Positions 8,632 through 17,206 of a DNA stretch of 42,141 nt are shown here, piece after piece. A model generated the notes under the pieces. That model had not been told where the DNA came from and did not search any database. It saw only the letters and a list, made by a program, of their open reading frames with translations. The position numbers and the translations under genes were made by a program. Source of the stretch: JBOGJG01 sp050747825 (lineage in GTDB: Bacteria; Acidobacteriota; UBA6911; RPQK01; JBOGJG01); the NCBI GenBank assembly GCA_050747825.1, contig JBOGJG010000438.1, positions 1 through 42,141 on the forward strand, given 5' to 3'. Positions within the stretch are counted from its first letter, which is position 1. Each line of letters starts with the position of its first letter.

Positions 8632-8895
8632 GCTCACCGTCTCGGCTTCACGAACGACCGGGGCATCGACCAGATTTCCCCATTCCGTCCAGGATCCGTC
8701 ATAGTTGCGCACGTTAGGGAAACCCAGGAGATACTTCAGCACAAACCAAGTGTGTGAAGAGCGCTCCCCAATGCGGCAGTAGGTAATCGTTTTCTTGTCT
8801 TTCGTGATGCCTTTGGAACCGTAAAGCTGCTGCAGTTCATCGGCGGATTTGAACGTTCCATCCTCACGAGCCGCCTGCCCCCACTCGGCGGCGGG
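8629..8895 (-). pseudogene. 3' part of a thiosulfate sulfurtransferase (tandem rhodanese) gene
   Basis: The minus-strand frame encodes a rhodanese C-terminus: DGTFKSADELQQLYG, then the active-site loop YCRIGERSSHTWFV, then NVRNYDGSWTEWGN. This matches the second rhodanese domain of CysA/SseA-type enzymes, which move sulfur from thiosulfate or mercaptopyruvate. The active-site cysteine is present. About two thirds of the usual 280 residues are missing: upstream of WGQAAREDG the reading frame runs into transposase sequence. The joint lies near 8885-8897, where a rhodanese 'IP..' segment and the transposase 'VPAAE' segment meet. The product, if made, would be a non-functional fusion. The stop is the tip of the hairpin element at 8520-8631. 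Confidence 0.85.
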
Positions 8896-9735
8896 TACTG
8901 TCGCGCCGCGCAGGACTCTTCGCTCGGTCTGATCGATCACCTGAGCCATGAGCTTCAGGTAATGCTCCAGGGAAACCCGCAGCGCCACCGTCAGAAGACG
9001 CCGGCCGGGAGGTCGGCTTGCAGGGCCGTGAGGCCGTAGCCGTACGTTTTGCGGGCTACCTTCAACAGGTCGCGATAGGCTTTCTCGCGCTTCGCTCCCC
9101 GGCCGTTGGCGATCTGATAAACTCGTCGTTTCGGCCGTCGGGTGTGATTGCTAAAGACCACCTGTCCAAAGGCAGGGCTTTCGGCTTTGAGCTTGGCTTG
9201 TCGCTCCTGGAGCTGCCTGAGAAGCCGGCTCACCGTGTGAACGGCATCGTACAGGAGTCCGCTGTCCGTAGGGTAATGAATGTCCGTCTCCACGGCCGTC
9301 GAATCGATGCGGATGCGCGCGCCCCTTTTCCAGTCCCTTCTCGGCCGCCCAGCCGACCAGGACGGTGTTGATCTCTTTCCAGCTCGCTTCGGAGATCTGG
9401 GCAATGTTGCGCTGCAGAGTGGACTTATTCGGAATCCAGCCCACGGGGTGACGAACGAAGCTTCGGAAGCTTTGGGAGTCCATCAGGTGAAAGGCGAGCT
9501 GCTCGTAGCTGAAGCCGTGCAGCTGTTTGACGATGGCCGCCCGCAGGACGAACTCGGCCCTCAGCCCGCCGGCCCCCTTGCCCGACTGGGAATGGTCACA
9601 CAGATCCTGTAAAACTAATTCCGAGATCCGCGGATTTTCGTCCAGGATCTCAGCGATCTTTTCCAATTCCCGGCTCATTTGGTGGTCGGGGAAAATGTGG
9701 CCAAGGGGGAGCAGTTTTTCAGCTTTCTGACGCAA
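8885..9735 (-). pseudogene. decayed transposase (ISNCY-like family), C-terminus lost
   Basis: The 5' half (9735 to about 9325) encodes MSRELEKIAEILDENP, a helix-turn-helix-like AIVKQLHGFSYEQLAFHL, and NKSTLQRNIAQIS. A frameshift in a GC-run near 9322-9330 separates it from IRIDSTAVETDIHYPTDSGLLYD, which carries the first catalytic aspartate. A second shift near 9000 leads to LEHYLKLMAQVIDQTERRVL. These blocks follow the order known for ISNCY-type transposases. The second half, with the other catalytic acids and the right end, is missing and replaced by sulfurtransferase sequence. The start is a TTG with an AGGAGG ribosome site 8 nt upstream. I could not define an inverted terminal repeat. The family name is from memory of the motif order. 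Confidence 0.8.
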
Positions 9736-9929
9736 CGTTGGGCCTCCTTTCTTGACTTAACCTATTTTTTTTCAGTTTTTTGCCGAAAACAGACTAACAA
9801 AGCGGTGTGACAAAAATAGAGGTCCAATCCCCCACCTTACTCGTTTAATTTCTATTATTTAAAGCTCCTGGGATGGGAACTAACTAACCCCCTTTAGGTG
9901 ATCTGGGTCATGCTAGAATACGCCGCGCT

Positions 9930-10092
9930 ATGGCTAATTACATCTCCTGCCACACGATCGCCTGCATGACCCTGCAACAGGTCCGCTATCTGGAAAAGCG
10001 CTCCCGAAAATCAGGAAACGCTTGAGCGCGTCCTCCAGGCCCACAATATCCACTTCGACTGGCTGATCCGTCTGGATTTCGACCATCGCTGA
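9930..10092 (+). pseudogene. broken small conserved ORF upstream of cytochrome c
   Basis: An ATG at 9930 opens a 31-codon frame (MANYISCHTIACMTLQQV...) that ends at 10025. Shifted by one frame, ETLERVLQAHNIHFDWLIRLDFDHR continues to a TGA at 10090-10092. Together they look like the start and end of a single small protein with an internal deletion and frameshift around 9995-10010. The start has many conserved-looking residues, but I cannot name the family with certainty. It lies between the transposase remnant and the cytochrome c promoter. The rest of the 9736-10182 stretch holds only T-rich sequence (9765-9785) and no other gene. Confidence 0.45.
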
Positions 10093-10120
10093 GCCAGGGC
10101 GACTAAAGCCCGGGGGCGAT

Positions 10121-10148
10121 TTGCTCCCAAAATTTCATCCGCTATAAT
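10121..10148 (+). promoter_or_regulatory. sigma-70-type promoter of the cytochrome c gene
   Basis: TTGCTC at 10121-10126 and a perfect TATAAT at 10143-10148 are separated by 16 bp. The start codon lies 35 bp downstream, and a GAGGAG ribosome site is in between. Confidence 0.65.
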
Positions 10149-10182
10149 GATCTTTTCTATTTAGATAGAGGAGCATCAACAG

Positions 10183-10530
10183 ATGAAGCGAGTTGCAATA
10201 CTGATCTTACTCGGACTATTCAGTTTTCTCTTTTATGAAAGCCTCCATTTGATGGGGGCCAATCCTGAAGATGGGAAAGAGCTGCAATTGGGCGAGAAAG
10301 TATATGGCGCCCAGTGCGTAGCCTGCCATGCTCAGGGGGGAAAGTCTCCCATTAAGCCGATGAACCTGGCTGATGGCGATTGGACGCATGGCAAGAAGTT
10401 GGACGAGATCGAGAAAGTCATAGCCAAGGGCGTCCCCGGAACAGCCATGATGCCTTTTGACAAGAAGCTCTCCAAGGAAGAAATTACGGCGGTCAGCAAG
10501 TATGTTCTGACTTTTGACAGATCAGAATGA
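10183..10530 (+). CDS. small exported c-type cytochrome
   Basis: This 115-aa class I cytochrome c has an N-terminal signal or anchor helix (residues 4-24). One haem-binding motif C45-V-A-C48-H49 is present, and the probable distal haem ligand is a methionine in GTAMMPF (89-90). The core DWTHGKKLDEIEKVIAKGVPGTAMMPF...EEITAVSKYV follows the usual helix pattern of cytochrome c6/c551-like mono-haem carriers. It would act outside the cytoplasmic membrane as an electron carrier; its partner is unknown. A strong promoter and GAGGAG ribosome site lie upstream. The oxidoreductase gene begins 7 bp after its stop, so the two are probably co-transcribed. Confidence 0.88.
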   Translation: MKRVAILILLGLFSFLFYESLHLMGANPEDGKELQLGEKVYGAQCVACHAQGGKSPIKPMNLADGDWTHGKKLDEIEKVIAKGVPGTAMMPFDKKLSKEEITAVSKYVLTFDRSE

Positions 10531-10537
10531 GGAAGAA

Positions 10538-11662
10538 ATGAGCAGAACTGTCAATGTCGCTCTAATCGGATACGCCTTCATGGGCAAGGCCCACAGCAAC
10601 GCCTACCGCCAGGTCAGGGCCTTCTTCGACACCCGCGTGAAGCCGGAGATGAAAGTGATCTGCGGCCGTTCCAAACAGAACGTCCAGAAAGCTGCCGATC
10701 AGTATGGGTGGCAGGAGACCGCGACGGACTGGCGCAAGGTGATCGAGCGGGACGACATTGACGTCATCGACATTTGCACGCCGGGCGATTCACATCACCC
10801 CATCGCCATCGCCGCAGCCCGAGCCGGAAAAGTCGTCTTCTGTGAAAAGCCGCTGGCCAACAAGGTCGGCGAGGCCGAGGAGATGTACGAAGCGGTCCGG
10901 AAAGCCAGGGTCATTCACATGATCTGCCACAACTACCGCAAAGCCCCGGCCGTTGCGCTGGCCAGGCAACTGATAGAAGAGGGGCGGCTGGGGACCATTT
11001 ATCATTTCCGCGGCACTTATCTCCAGGACTGGATTGTCGATCCCAAATTCCCCCTGGTCTGGCGGCTGGACAAGAAAAAGGCCGGCTCCGGCGCCCTTGG
11101 GGACATCGCCTCCCATTCTCTGGACCTGGCGCGCTACCTGGTGGGTGAGATCACGGAAGTATCCGGCGCCTTACAGACCTTCATCCAAGAACGTCCGCTA
11201 CCCGGCAACCGCAAGAAGAAGGGAAAAGTCACCGTGGACGACGCCGCGGCCGCGATAGTCCGCTTCGGCAACGGCGCTCTGGGCACCATCGAAGCCACAC
11301 GGTTTGCCACCGGACGCAAGAACTACAATCGCTTCGAAATCAATGGGAGCAAGGGCAGCATTGCATTCAACCTGGAGAGGTTGAATGAGTTGGAAATCTA
11401 CTTCAGCGATGACCCTGCCAACCTTCAGGGCTTCAGGACCATAATGGTCACAGAGAGCGTTCATCCGTACGTGGGTGCCTGGTGGCCGCCCGGTCACATC
11501 ATCGGATACGAACACACCTTCACCCACGCCGTCTACGATCTCATGGAAGCGATTGCTGATAAGAAGATACCCTCCCCCAATTTCGAGGACGGATTAAGGA
11601 ATCAAAAAGTCCTTGACGCCATGGAGCGCTCCGCCAAAAGTAAAAAATGGGTGAAGGTCTAA
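10538..11662 (+). CDS. Gfo/Idh/MocA-family oxidoreductase
   Basis: About 374 aa from the ATG at 10538. An upstream in-frame ATG at 10514 would overlap the cytochrome gene; the GAGGAAG site just before 10538 favours the later start. The N-terminal Rossmann fold begins VNVALIGYAFMGKAHSNAY. The diagnostic lysine of the family is in VVFCEKPLANKVGEAEEM (about residue 105). The C-terminal substrate domain contains DIASHSLDLARYLVGEI and FEDGLRNQKVLDAMERSAKS. Members oxidise or reduce sugars, inositols or sugar nucleotides with NAD(P). The substrate is unknown. Its TAA overlaps the stop of the convergent 48-aa membrane protein gene by 3 bases. Confidence 0.9.
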   Translation: MSRTVNVALIGYAFMGKAHSNAYRQVRAFFDTRVKPEMKVICGRSKQNVQKAADQYGWQETATDWRKVIERDDIDVIDICTPGDSHHPIAIAAARAGKVVFCEKPLANKVGEAEEMYEAVRKARVIHMICHNYRKAPAVALARQLIEEGRLGTIYHFRGTYLQDWIVDPKFPLVWRLDKKKAGSGALGDIASHSLDLARYLVGEITEVSGALQTFIQERPLPGNRKKKGKVTVDDAAAAIVRFGNGALGTIEATRFATGRKNYNRFEINGSKGSIAFNLERLNELEIYFSDDPANLQGFRTIMVTESVHPYVGAWWPPGHIIGYEHTFTHAVYDLMEAIADKKIPSPNFEDGLRNQKVLDAMERSAKSKKWVKV

Positions 11663-11805
11663 ACTGGCCGGCCTGCGATTAACCTGAAGAGAATAACGAT
11701 CAGGGCAATCACGAGCAGCAGGTGAATAAATCCGCCCAGCGTATAAGAACTGACAACGCCCAGCAGCCACAAGATCAACAGGATCACAAAGATAGTCCAA
11801 AGCAT
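11659..11805 (-). CDS. lmo0937-family mini membrane protein
   Basis: This 48-aa protein begins MLWTIFVILLILWLLG and continues VSSYTLGGFIHLLLVIALIVILFRLIAGR. It has two hydrophobic helices joined by the SYTLGGFIH turn, which is the hallmark of the widespread lmo0937 family of unknown function. The ATG at 11805 has a clear AGGAGA ribosome site; a longer open frame upstream runs through repeat-like sequence and lacks support. The stop overlaps the stop of the convergent oxidoreductase gene. The leader (11806-11945) holds a nested hairpin. Confidence 0.8.
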   Translation of the reverse strand: MLWTIFVILLILWLLGVVSSYTLGGFIHLLLVIALIVILFRLIAGRPV

Positions 11806-11846
11806 AGGCTCTCCTTTCTGACTCCACTGACTGCAATCAGTGGCCC

Positions 11847-11908
11847 CGCGTTGCCGGCCTCCTACGAAGGGGGTTGGGGCGAACTTCGTTTTTAATGCCG
11901 GCAACGCG
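11847..11908. promoter_or_regulatory. nested hairpin upstream of the lmo0937-family gene
   Basis: CGCGTTGCCGGC (11847-11858) pairs perfectly with GCCGGCAACGCG (11897-11908). Inside the 38-nt loop, ACGAAG pairs with CTTCGT, which on the plus strand is followed by TTTTT. On the minus strand this lies in the 5' leader of the 48-aa membrane protein. It could be a structured leader or, on the plus strand, a terminator for antisense transcription. Confidence 0.45.
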
Positions 11909-11945
11909 GTGGTCGGTTCTCCACTAAGCAATTGAAGGGCCAAAA

Positions 11946-12088
11946 TGAGGCTGTAGGCTGGAGGCTGGCTGGAGGCTTGTTTGGCGCTCGGAATTGCGAG
12001 GAATGGGCCGTATCAGTCGGGAAAAAATTACACGAGCACGGTAATAATTTCCTGAGTCTTAAGCCTACAGCCAACAGTCTAAAGCCTC
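11946..12088. repeat. heptamer hairpin element, GGCTGTA family, copy 1
   Basis: GGCTGTA, GGCTGGA, GGCTGGC and TGGAGGC run in 7-bp steps at 11949-11976. The inverted arm lies at 12055-12088 (CCTACAGCCAACAGTCTAAAGCCTC). The first 21 positions of the two arms pair at about 17. It shares its unit with the element at 16038-16126 but here lies between two gene starts (the mini membrane protein and treZ) rather than at stop codons. No gene is seen in the 11806-12112 stretch apart from this and the nested hairpin. Confidence 0.75.
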
Positions 12089-12112
12089 TTTTGGTGCTAC
12101 GATGAATCCTAG

Positions 12113-14002
12113 ATGGAGTCGAGTCTGCAACAAAGATTGTTGCCTGTGGGAGCGGAACCAACTCCCCAGGGAGGAGTGGATTTCAGAGTTTGGGCTCCCC
12201 GCCGGAGCAGGGTCGAGATCGTCCTGGAGAAGGAAGCTTCATCCATCACATTAGAACCTGAACGGCATGGGGGTTACTTTTCGGGTCACATTGCCGGCGC
12301 CGGCCCGGGAACGCTTTACCGGTTTCGGCTGGACGGCGGGATCTCGCTGTTTCCCGATCCCGTCTCCCGTTTTCAACCGGAAGGACCGGCAGGACCTTCC
12401 CAAGTGATCGATCCACATGCTTTTTCCTGGACGGACGACGCCTGGCCTGGATCTCGACTGGAAGGGCAAGTCATTTATGAGATGCATATCGGAACCTTCA
12501 CCCCTGAGGGGACTTGGACGGCGGCTGAAAGGCAATTGGCTGAGCTGGCCTCACTGGGAGTCACTACGCTGGAACTCATGCCCGTCGCGGATTTCCCAGG
12601 ACGATTTGGCTGGGGCTATGACGGCGTGAACCTCTTCGCTCCCACCAGGCTTTACGGCACTCCCGACGAATTTCGCAGCTTCGTGGACAGTGCTCACGCC
12701 TTGGGACTGGCTGTAATACTGGATGTCGTCTACAACCACCTCGGACCTGACTACAATTTCCTGAAGGAGTTCTCTACCGGCTACTTTACCGACCGCTATC
12801 AGAATGAGTGGGGCGAGGCTGTTAACTTCGACGGCGAAAACTCAGGTCCCGTGCGCGAGTTCTTTATCGCTAACGCCTCGTATTGGATCCGGGAATTCCA
12901 TCTGGACGGTCTCCGTCTCGACGCCACTCAGACGATTTTCGACCGCTCCAGCCCGAGTATTCTGGAAGTGATCCCCCAGGAAGTCCGGAAGTCGGCAGGC
13001 AGCCGATCCACGCTCGTCATCGGCGAAAACGAATCCCAGCAGGTGAGGCTGGTGCAGCCGAAGGAGCAGGGAGGCTATGGAATCGACGCCCTATGGAACG
13101 ATGATTTTCATCACAGCGCCATGGTCGCTCTGACGGGCTTCAACGAAGCCTATTACACGGATTACCTGGGTACGCCCCAGGAATTGATCTCGGCTATAAA
13201 ATGGGGATTTCTTTATCAGGGGCAATATTACTCCTGGCAGCAGCAGCCCCGGGGCACTCCCGCTTACGAGCTGAACGCCGCGACCTTTATTAATTACATC
13301 CAGAATCATGACCAGATTGCCAACGCGCCCCGCAGCGAGCGCTGCCACGCCCTGACCAGTCCCGGCCGCTATCGAGCCATGACCGCGCTGATGCTCCTGG
13401 GGCCTGGAACCCCAATGCTTTTTCAAGGACAGGAATTCAGCGCTTCGAGTCCTTTCTATTACTTCGCCGACCACCGGCCCGAACTCTCTCAGAAGGTTCG
13501 TGAGGGCCGTGAGAAATTTCTGGCTCAGTTCCTGAGCATGTCCGAACCGGACAGACGGCAAAACGTCCCCGCTCCATCTGATCCGGAAGCCTTCAAACGC
13601 TCCAAGCTGGACTTCAGCGAACGTGAATCCCACTCGCAGATCTATGCGCTCCATCGCGATCTCCTCAGGCTGCGACGCGAGGATCTGGTCTTTCGATCCC
13701 AGCAGGCCGATCGCCTGCATGGCGCCGTCCTGGGAGACGAGGCTTTCGCCCTGCGCTATTTCGGCGCTGCGGGGGATGACAGGCTTTTATTGGTGAATCT
13801 GGGACGTGACCTGCATCTGGTGCCGGCTCCTGAGCCTCTTTTGGCCCCACCAGCGGGTGCCCGGTGGGAAATACTTTGGTCCAGCGAAGATCCGCGCTAT
13901 GGTGGAAGTAAAGCGGCCAGTATCGAAGTTTGGGAGAACTGGCGGATACCGGGCCGCGCGGCTGTGGTTTTAAATCCTCGAAAGGACAGCCATGGAAGCT
14001 GA
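12113..14002 (+). CDS. treZ: malto-oligosyltrehalose trehalohydrolase
   Basis: This 629-aa GH13 enzyme releases trehalose from maltooligosyl-trehalose. An N-terminal beta-sandwich module (about residues 10-105; VDFRVWAP) precedes the catalytic barrel, which begins IYEMHIGTFTPEGTW. The catalytic nucleophile is D270 (GLRLDATQTI), the acid/base is E305 (VIGENES) and the third acid is D400 (NHDQIAN). The ALWNDDFHHSAMVALTG segment is characteristic of TreZ rather than branching enzyme. Length is typical. The partner TreY is not in the window. The 3' end overlaps the debranching-enzyme gene by 11 bp, so the two are co-translated and likely act on the same glucan. Confidence 0.93.
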   Translation: MESSLQQRLLPVGAEPTPQGGVDFRVWAPRRSRVEIVLEKEASSITLEPERHGGYFSGHIAGAGPGTLYRFRLDGGISLFPDPVSRFQPEGPAGPSQVIDPHAFSWTDDAWPGSRLEGQVIYEMHIGTFTPEGTWTAAERQLAELASLGVTTLELMPVADFPGRFGWGYDGVNLFAPTRLYGTPDEFRSFVDSAHALGLAVILDVVYNHLGPDYNFLKEFSTGYFTDRYQNEWGEAVNFDGENSGPVREFFIANASYWIREFHLDGLRLDATQTIFDRSSPSILEVIPQEVRKSAGSRSTLVIGENESQQVRLVQPKEQGGYGIDALWNDDFHHSAMVALTGFNEAYYTDYLGTPQELISAIKWGFLYQGQYYSWQQQPRGTPAYELNAATFINYIQNHDQIANAPRSERCHALTSPGRYRAMTALMLLGPGTPMLFQGQEFSASSPFYYFADHRPELSQKVREGREKFLAQFLSMSEPDRRQNVPAPSDPEAFKRSKLDFSERESHSQIYALHRDLLRLRREDLVFRSQQADRLHGAVLGDEAFALRYFGAAGDDRLLLVNLGRDLHLVPAPEPLLAPPAGARWEILWSSEDPRYGGSKAASIEVWENWRIPGRAAVVLNPRKDSHGS

Positions 14003-16040
14003 AGTCTTGAACGCAATCAAGCCCGAGCCGGCATCCGAGGATGAACTGGAGTCGCTCCTCACTCGCGAATGGCTCGTTACCAATGGATTGGGAGGTTATG
14101 CCTCAGGAACCATTTCCGGAGTCAGCACACGTCGCTACCACGGACTATTGATGGCCGCTTTGCCGGCGCCCGTGGGCCGCATCCTCATGCTGGCACAGCT
14201 TTCTGAGGAAGTGCGCCTGCCCGACGGAAGCCTTGTGCAGCTTTGGGCCGAGGAACCCTCGGAAGGGGAGCTGGATCTGAGCGCAGCCCGCTACCTGACC
14301 GAATTTCGCCTGGAGAGCGGACTGCCTGTCTGGTCCTACAAATTCAGCAATACCGTGATCGAGAAGCGGGTTCTGCTGGCTCACCTGCACAACATCGTAC
14401 AGGTCACGTACCACCTGGTCTCTGGACCTGAGAACGTCACGATCCGGCTGCGGCCCTGGATGCATTTCCGCCCACATGAGGCGCCTGTCAGCCAGACCTT
14501 TGGGGAACCGTACCTGCTCAAAAATCTTGGCAATCGATACGAAGTGCAGGCCCGTGGGGACCTTCCGCCGCTGCGCCTGGCCTGTCTGGGCGAAGAGAGT
14601 GCCTGCGTCCTGGACGGCGGCCGCTTTCGCGATATTTTTTATCGCCTGGAAGAGCGCCGCGGGTATGATTCGAGCGGTGTTCTGTGGAGTCCCGGATACT
14701 TCCGGACCCGCCTCTCCGGCAGCCATGATACGACCCTGATTGCCTCCACCGAAGATTGGAACATCATTCTGGCCCTGGAACCCGAAAAGGCATTGCAAGC
14801 CGAGCTGCAAAGGCGTGAGAGTTTATTGAAAATGGCCCACCCGGCGGTCCAGAGTCCTCCTGCCGCTGAACTGATTTTTGCCGCCGATCAGTTCATCATC
14901 TGGCCCTATACTCGCCTCGCCGATGCCGCCCGCGCCCTGGCCTCGGGGACTGAAGCCCGCTCCATTATTGCAGGTTACCACTGGTTTACCGAATGGGGAC
15001 GCGACACCATGATCAGCCTGGAAGGGCTGACGCTCACCACCGGCCGCCACCGGGAGGCCGGCGACATTCTGCGCACATTTTCCTACTACATCCGTGACGG
15101 CCTCATTCCCAATCTCTTTCCGGAAGGAAAAAACGAGGGGCTTTATCATACCGCCGATGCCACTCTCTGGTTGTTCCATGCCGTGCACCGATACCTGGAA
15201 GTCACCGGTGATTGCGCGACCTTCCGCTTTCTGCTGCCCAAGCTGGTTGATATCGTCGATCATCACATTCGCGGCACTCTTTTCGGAATCCAGGTCGATC
15301 CTTCGGACGGCCTGCTGCGGCAGGGAAAAGAAGGCTATCAGCTCACCTGGATGGATGCCCAAGTGGACGACTGGGTGGTGACCCCGCGCCGGGGAAAGGC
15401 CGTTGAGATCAATGCCCTCTGGTATAACGCACTGCGCCTGATGGAAGGCTGGATCGGAGAAGAACAGGGCAATCAGGCGGCCGAGCCGCTGGCGGAACAT
15501 GCCGATCGTGCTTACGAGTCATTCAATCGGCGCTTCTGGTATGAGGAAGGCGGATACCTCTATGACATCGTGGACGGCGAAGCCGGAAATGACAGCTCTT
15601 TGCGGCCCAATCAGATTTTTGCCATTTCACTGCCCCATCCAGTGCTCGACCACTCCAGGTGGGAACCTGTCATCGAAACCGTACGCCGGGAACTGCTGAC
15701 GCCGGTAGGGCTGCGCTCTCTGGCGCCCGGTTATCCCGATTACAAGAGCCGCTACTTCGGAGACCTGAGGGCCCGTGACGCGGCTTACCACCAGGGGACG
15801 GTGTGGGGCTGGCTGATCGGTCCTTTTGTGGATGCCTGGCTGAAGCTTCACCCCCAGGACAGGCAGGGCGCTCGCCGCTTACTGGAAGGATTCCTGCCCC
15901 ATTTGAAGGAAGCCTGCGTCGGGTCCATCAGCGAGATCTTTGATGCCGAAGAGCCTTTTCATCCTCGCGGCTGTGTGGCACAGGCTTGGAGCGTGGCCGA
16001 AGCATTGCGCTGCTGGGTCAAGACAGAAACCAGGTTCTAG
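13992..16040 (+). CDS. amylo-alpha-1,6-glucosidase / glycogen debranching enzyme (GDE, GH133-type)
   Basis: This 682-aa enzyme hydrolyses alpha-1,6 branch points of glycogen or maltodextrins. The N-terminal GDE domain starts EWLVTNGLGGYASGTISGVSTRRYHGLL. The C-terminal (alpha/alpha)6 barrel contains GYHWFTEWGRDTMISLEGL (about residues 325-345), TWMDAQVDDWVVTPRRGKAVEINALWYNAL (about 455-480) and YHQGTVWGWLIGPF (about 598). These hold the family's catalytic acids. Length fits. The start overlaps treZ, with an AGGA ribosome site. The TAG stop (16038-16040) is the left tip of a GGCTGTA-family hairpin. Confidence 0.92.
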   Translation: MEAEVLNAIKPEPASEDELESLLTREWLVTNGLGGYASGTISGVSTRRYHGLLMAALPAPVGRILMLAQLSEEVRLPDGSLVQLWAEEPSEGELDLSAARYLTEFRLESGLPVWSYKFSNTVIEKRVLLAHLHNIVQVTYHLVSGPENVTIRLRPWMHFRPHEAPVSQTFGEPYLLKNLGNRYEVQARGDLPPLRLACLGEESACVLDGGRFRDIFYRLEERRGYDSSGVLWSPGYFRTRLSGSHDTTLIASTEDWNIILALEPEKALQAELQRRESLLKMAHPAVQSPPAAELIFAADQFIIWPYTRLADAARALASGTEARSIIAGYHWFTEWGRDTMISLEGLTLTTGRHREAGDILRTFSYYIRDGLIPNLFPEGKNEGLYHTADATLWLFHAVHRYLEVTGDCATFRFLLPKLVDIVDHHIRGTLFGIQVDPSDGLLRQGKEGYQLTWMDAQVDDWVVTPRRGKAVEINALWYNALRLMEGWIGEEQGNQAAEPLAEHADRAYESFNRRFWYEEGGYLYDIVDGEAGNDSSLRPNQIFAISLPHPVLDHSRWEPVIETVRRELLTPVGLRSLAPGYPDYKSRYFGDLRARDAAYHQGTVWGWLIGPFVDAWLKLHPQDRQGARRLLEGFLPHLKEACVGSISEIFDAEEPFHPRGCVAQAWSVAEALRCWVKTETRF

Positions 16041-16126
16041 ACTGTAGGCTGTAGGCTAAAAACATAAAATCAGCCGAGCGGTTCGATGGTAGCTCGTCAC
16101 AACCAAGGGTTTAAGCCTACAGTCTA
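16038..16126. repeat. heptamer hairpin element, GGCTGTA family, copy 2, with both flanking stop codons at its tips
   Basis: The left arm reads TAGACTG, TAGGCTG, TAGGCTA in 7-bp steps. The right arm, read on the minus strand, begins with the identical TAGACTGTAGGCT (13 of 13). The left TAG ends the plus-strand debranching-enzyme gene, and the right TAG ends the minus-strand pstS gene. TAG at 7-bp spacing occurs in all three reading frames. The loop is about 50 nt of unrelated sequence. It may act as a bidirectional terminator between convergent genes. Confidence 0.92.
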
Positions 16127-17137
16127 GTCTTTCAGCAAGTCTTCGACAGAAACTCCCACCTGCGAGCCCCCTCCTTCAAAAACTGATCCGGTGACTCGAT
16201 TTTGGAAACGCTCCTCGACCAGTTGGTAACTCTCCTGAGGCAGCGCCACGTATCCCACTGCCCCGACCAGTTGCGGAGCGGACTGCAGGTAGAAGTCGAT
16301 GAAACGCTTCACGGCCGGCTGATCGGCTGCGTCCCTTCGCACATAAATAAACATGGGACGCGACAAGGGCTGATAAGTCCCCTCACTGATGCTCTCCCTG
16401 GTCGGAGCGACTACTTCAGTCCCGTTTTCCGGATTCCCATCATCGATCGCCAGAACCTTGAGCTTATCTTTATTCTCTTCATAGTAGGCGTAACCAAAAA
16501 AGCCCAGGGCGTACTGATCGGCAGCCACCCCCTGTACCAATACATTGTCATCTTCACTGGATGTGAAGTCCCCCCGACTGGCCCCTTCCTCACCCACGAT
16601 AGCCTGTGTCAAGTAATCGTAGGTGCCGGAATCTACGCCTGGCCCAAACAAATGAATTTCTTCATCGGGCCATTCCGGATTGACTTGATTCCAGCGCCTG
16701 ATTTGCTCCTGAGCTTCCGGCTCCCAGAGCTTCTTTAATTCTGCAACGGTTATCGAGGAAGCCCAGTCATTTGCCGGATTGACGACCACCGAAATGCCGT
16801 CATAGGCCACCGGCAGTTCGATGTATTCAATATTGTTCTGGCGGCACTCTTCAGATTCTGATTCTTTAATGGGACGCGAGGCATTGGCAATCTCGATGCC
16901 ACCCCGGCACAACCGTTGAAAACCTCCCCCTGTCCCGGAAATGCCCACATTTATATTGATATTAGGAGCCTCGGCGCGAAACTCCTCAGCCACCGCCTCG
17001 GTGATGGGGAAAACCGTACTGGAGCCATCAACAGCTATTCTCTCTTCTTCCCCAAACCCGCAGCTCACAGAGAAGGCTGCACCCAGCAAAGCAGCCGAAA
17101 TGACAATTGTTTTGATAGATTGAAAGTTGATTCGCAT
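16124..17137 (-). CDS. PstS/SphX-type phosphate-binding lipoprotein
   Basis: This 337-aa periplasmic binding protein has a lipoprotein signal peptide ending at a cysteine (FSVSC, C26). Phosphate-contact motifs are DGSSTVFPITEAV, GISGTGGGFQR and the NASRPIKESE segment, in the usual order. The VDSGTYDYLTQAIVGEEGASR block is typical of the long PstS/SphX branch. It would capture phosphate at the outer face of the membrane, but no pstCAB or phoU genes lie in the window, so it is an orphan here. Start ATG at 17137. The stop is the right tip of the hairpin at 16038-16126. Confidence 0.9.
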   Translation of the reverse strand: MRINFQSIKTIVISAALLGAAFSVSCGFGEEERIAVDGSSTVFPITEAVAEEFRAEAPNININVGISGTGGGFQRLCRGGIEIANASRPIKESESEECRQNNIEYIELPVAYDGISVVVNPANDWASSITVAELKKLWEPEAQEQIRRWNQVNPEWPDEEIHLFGPGVDSGTYDYLTQAIVGEEGASRGDFTSSEDDNVLVQGVAADQYALGFFGYAYYEENKDKLKVLAIDDGNPENGTEVVAPTRESISEGTYQPLSRPMFIYVRRDAADQPAVKRFIDFYLQSAPQLVGAVGYVALPQESYQLVEERFQNRVTGSVFEGGGSQVGVSVEDLLKD

Positions 17138-17206
17138 AGGAGCCCAGTTTAGCCAAGTTTTGTCACAATTGCGTTACAGCTCAATGACGAATTGGCGAAA
17201 TTGGAG

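Noticed and set aside
14145..15500. Two long minus-strand open frames inside the debranching-enzyme gene
   Set aside because: Shadows of a 682-residue gene with complete catalytic motifs.
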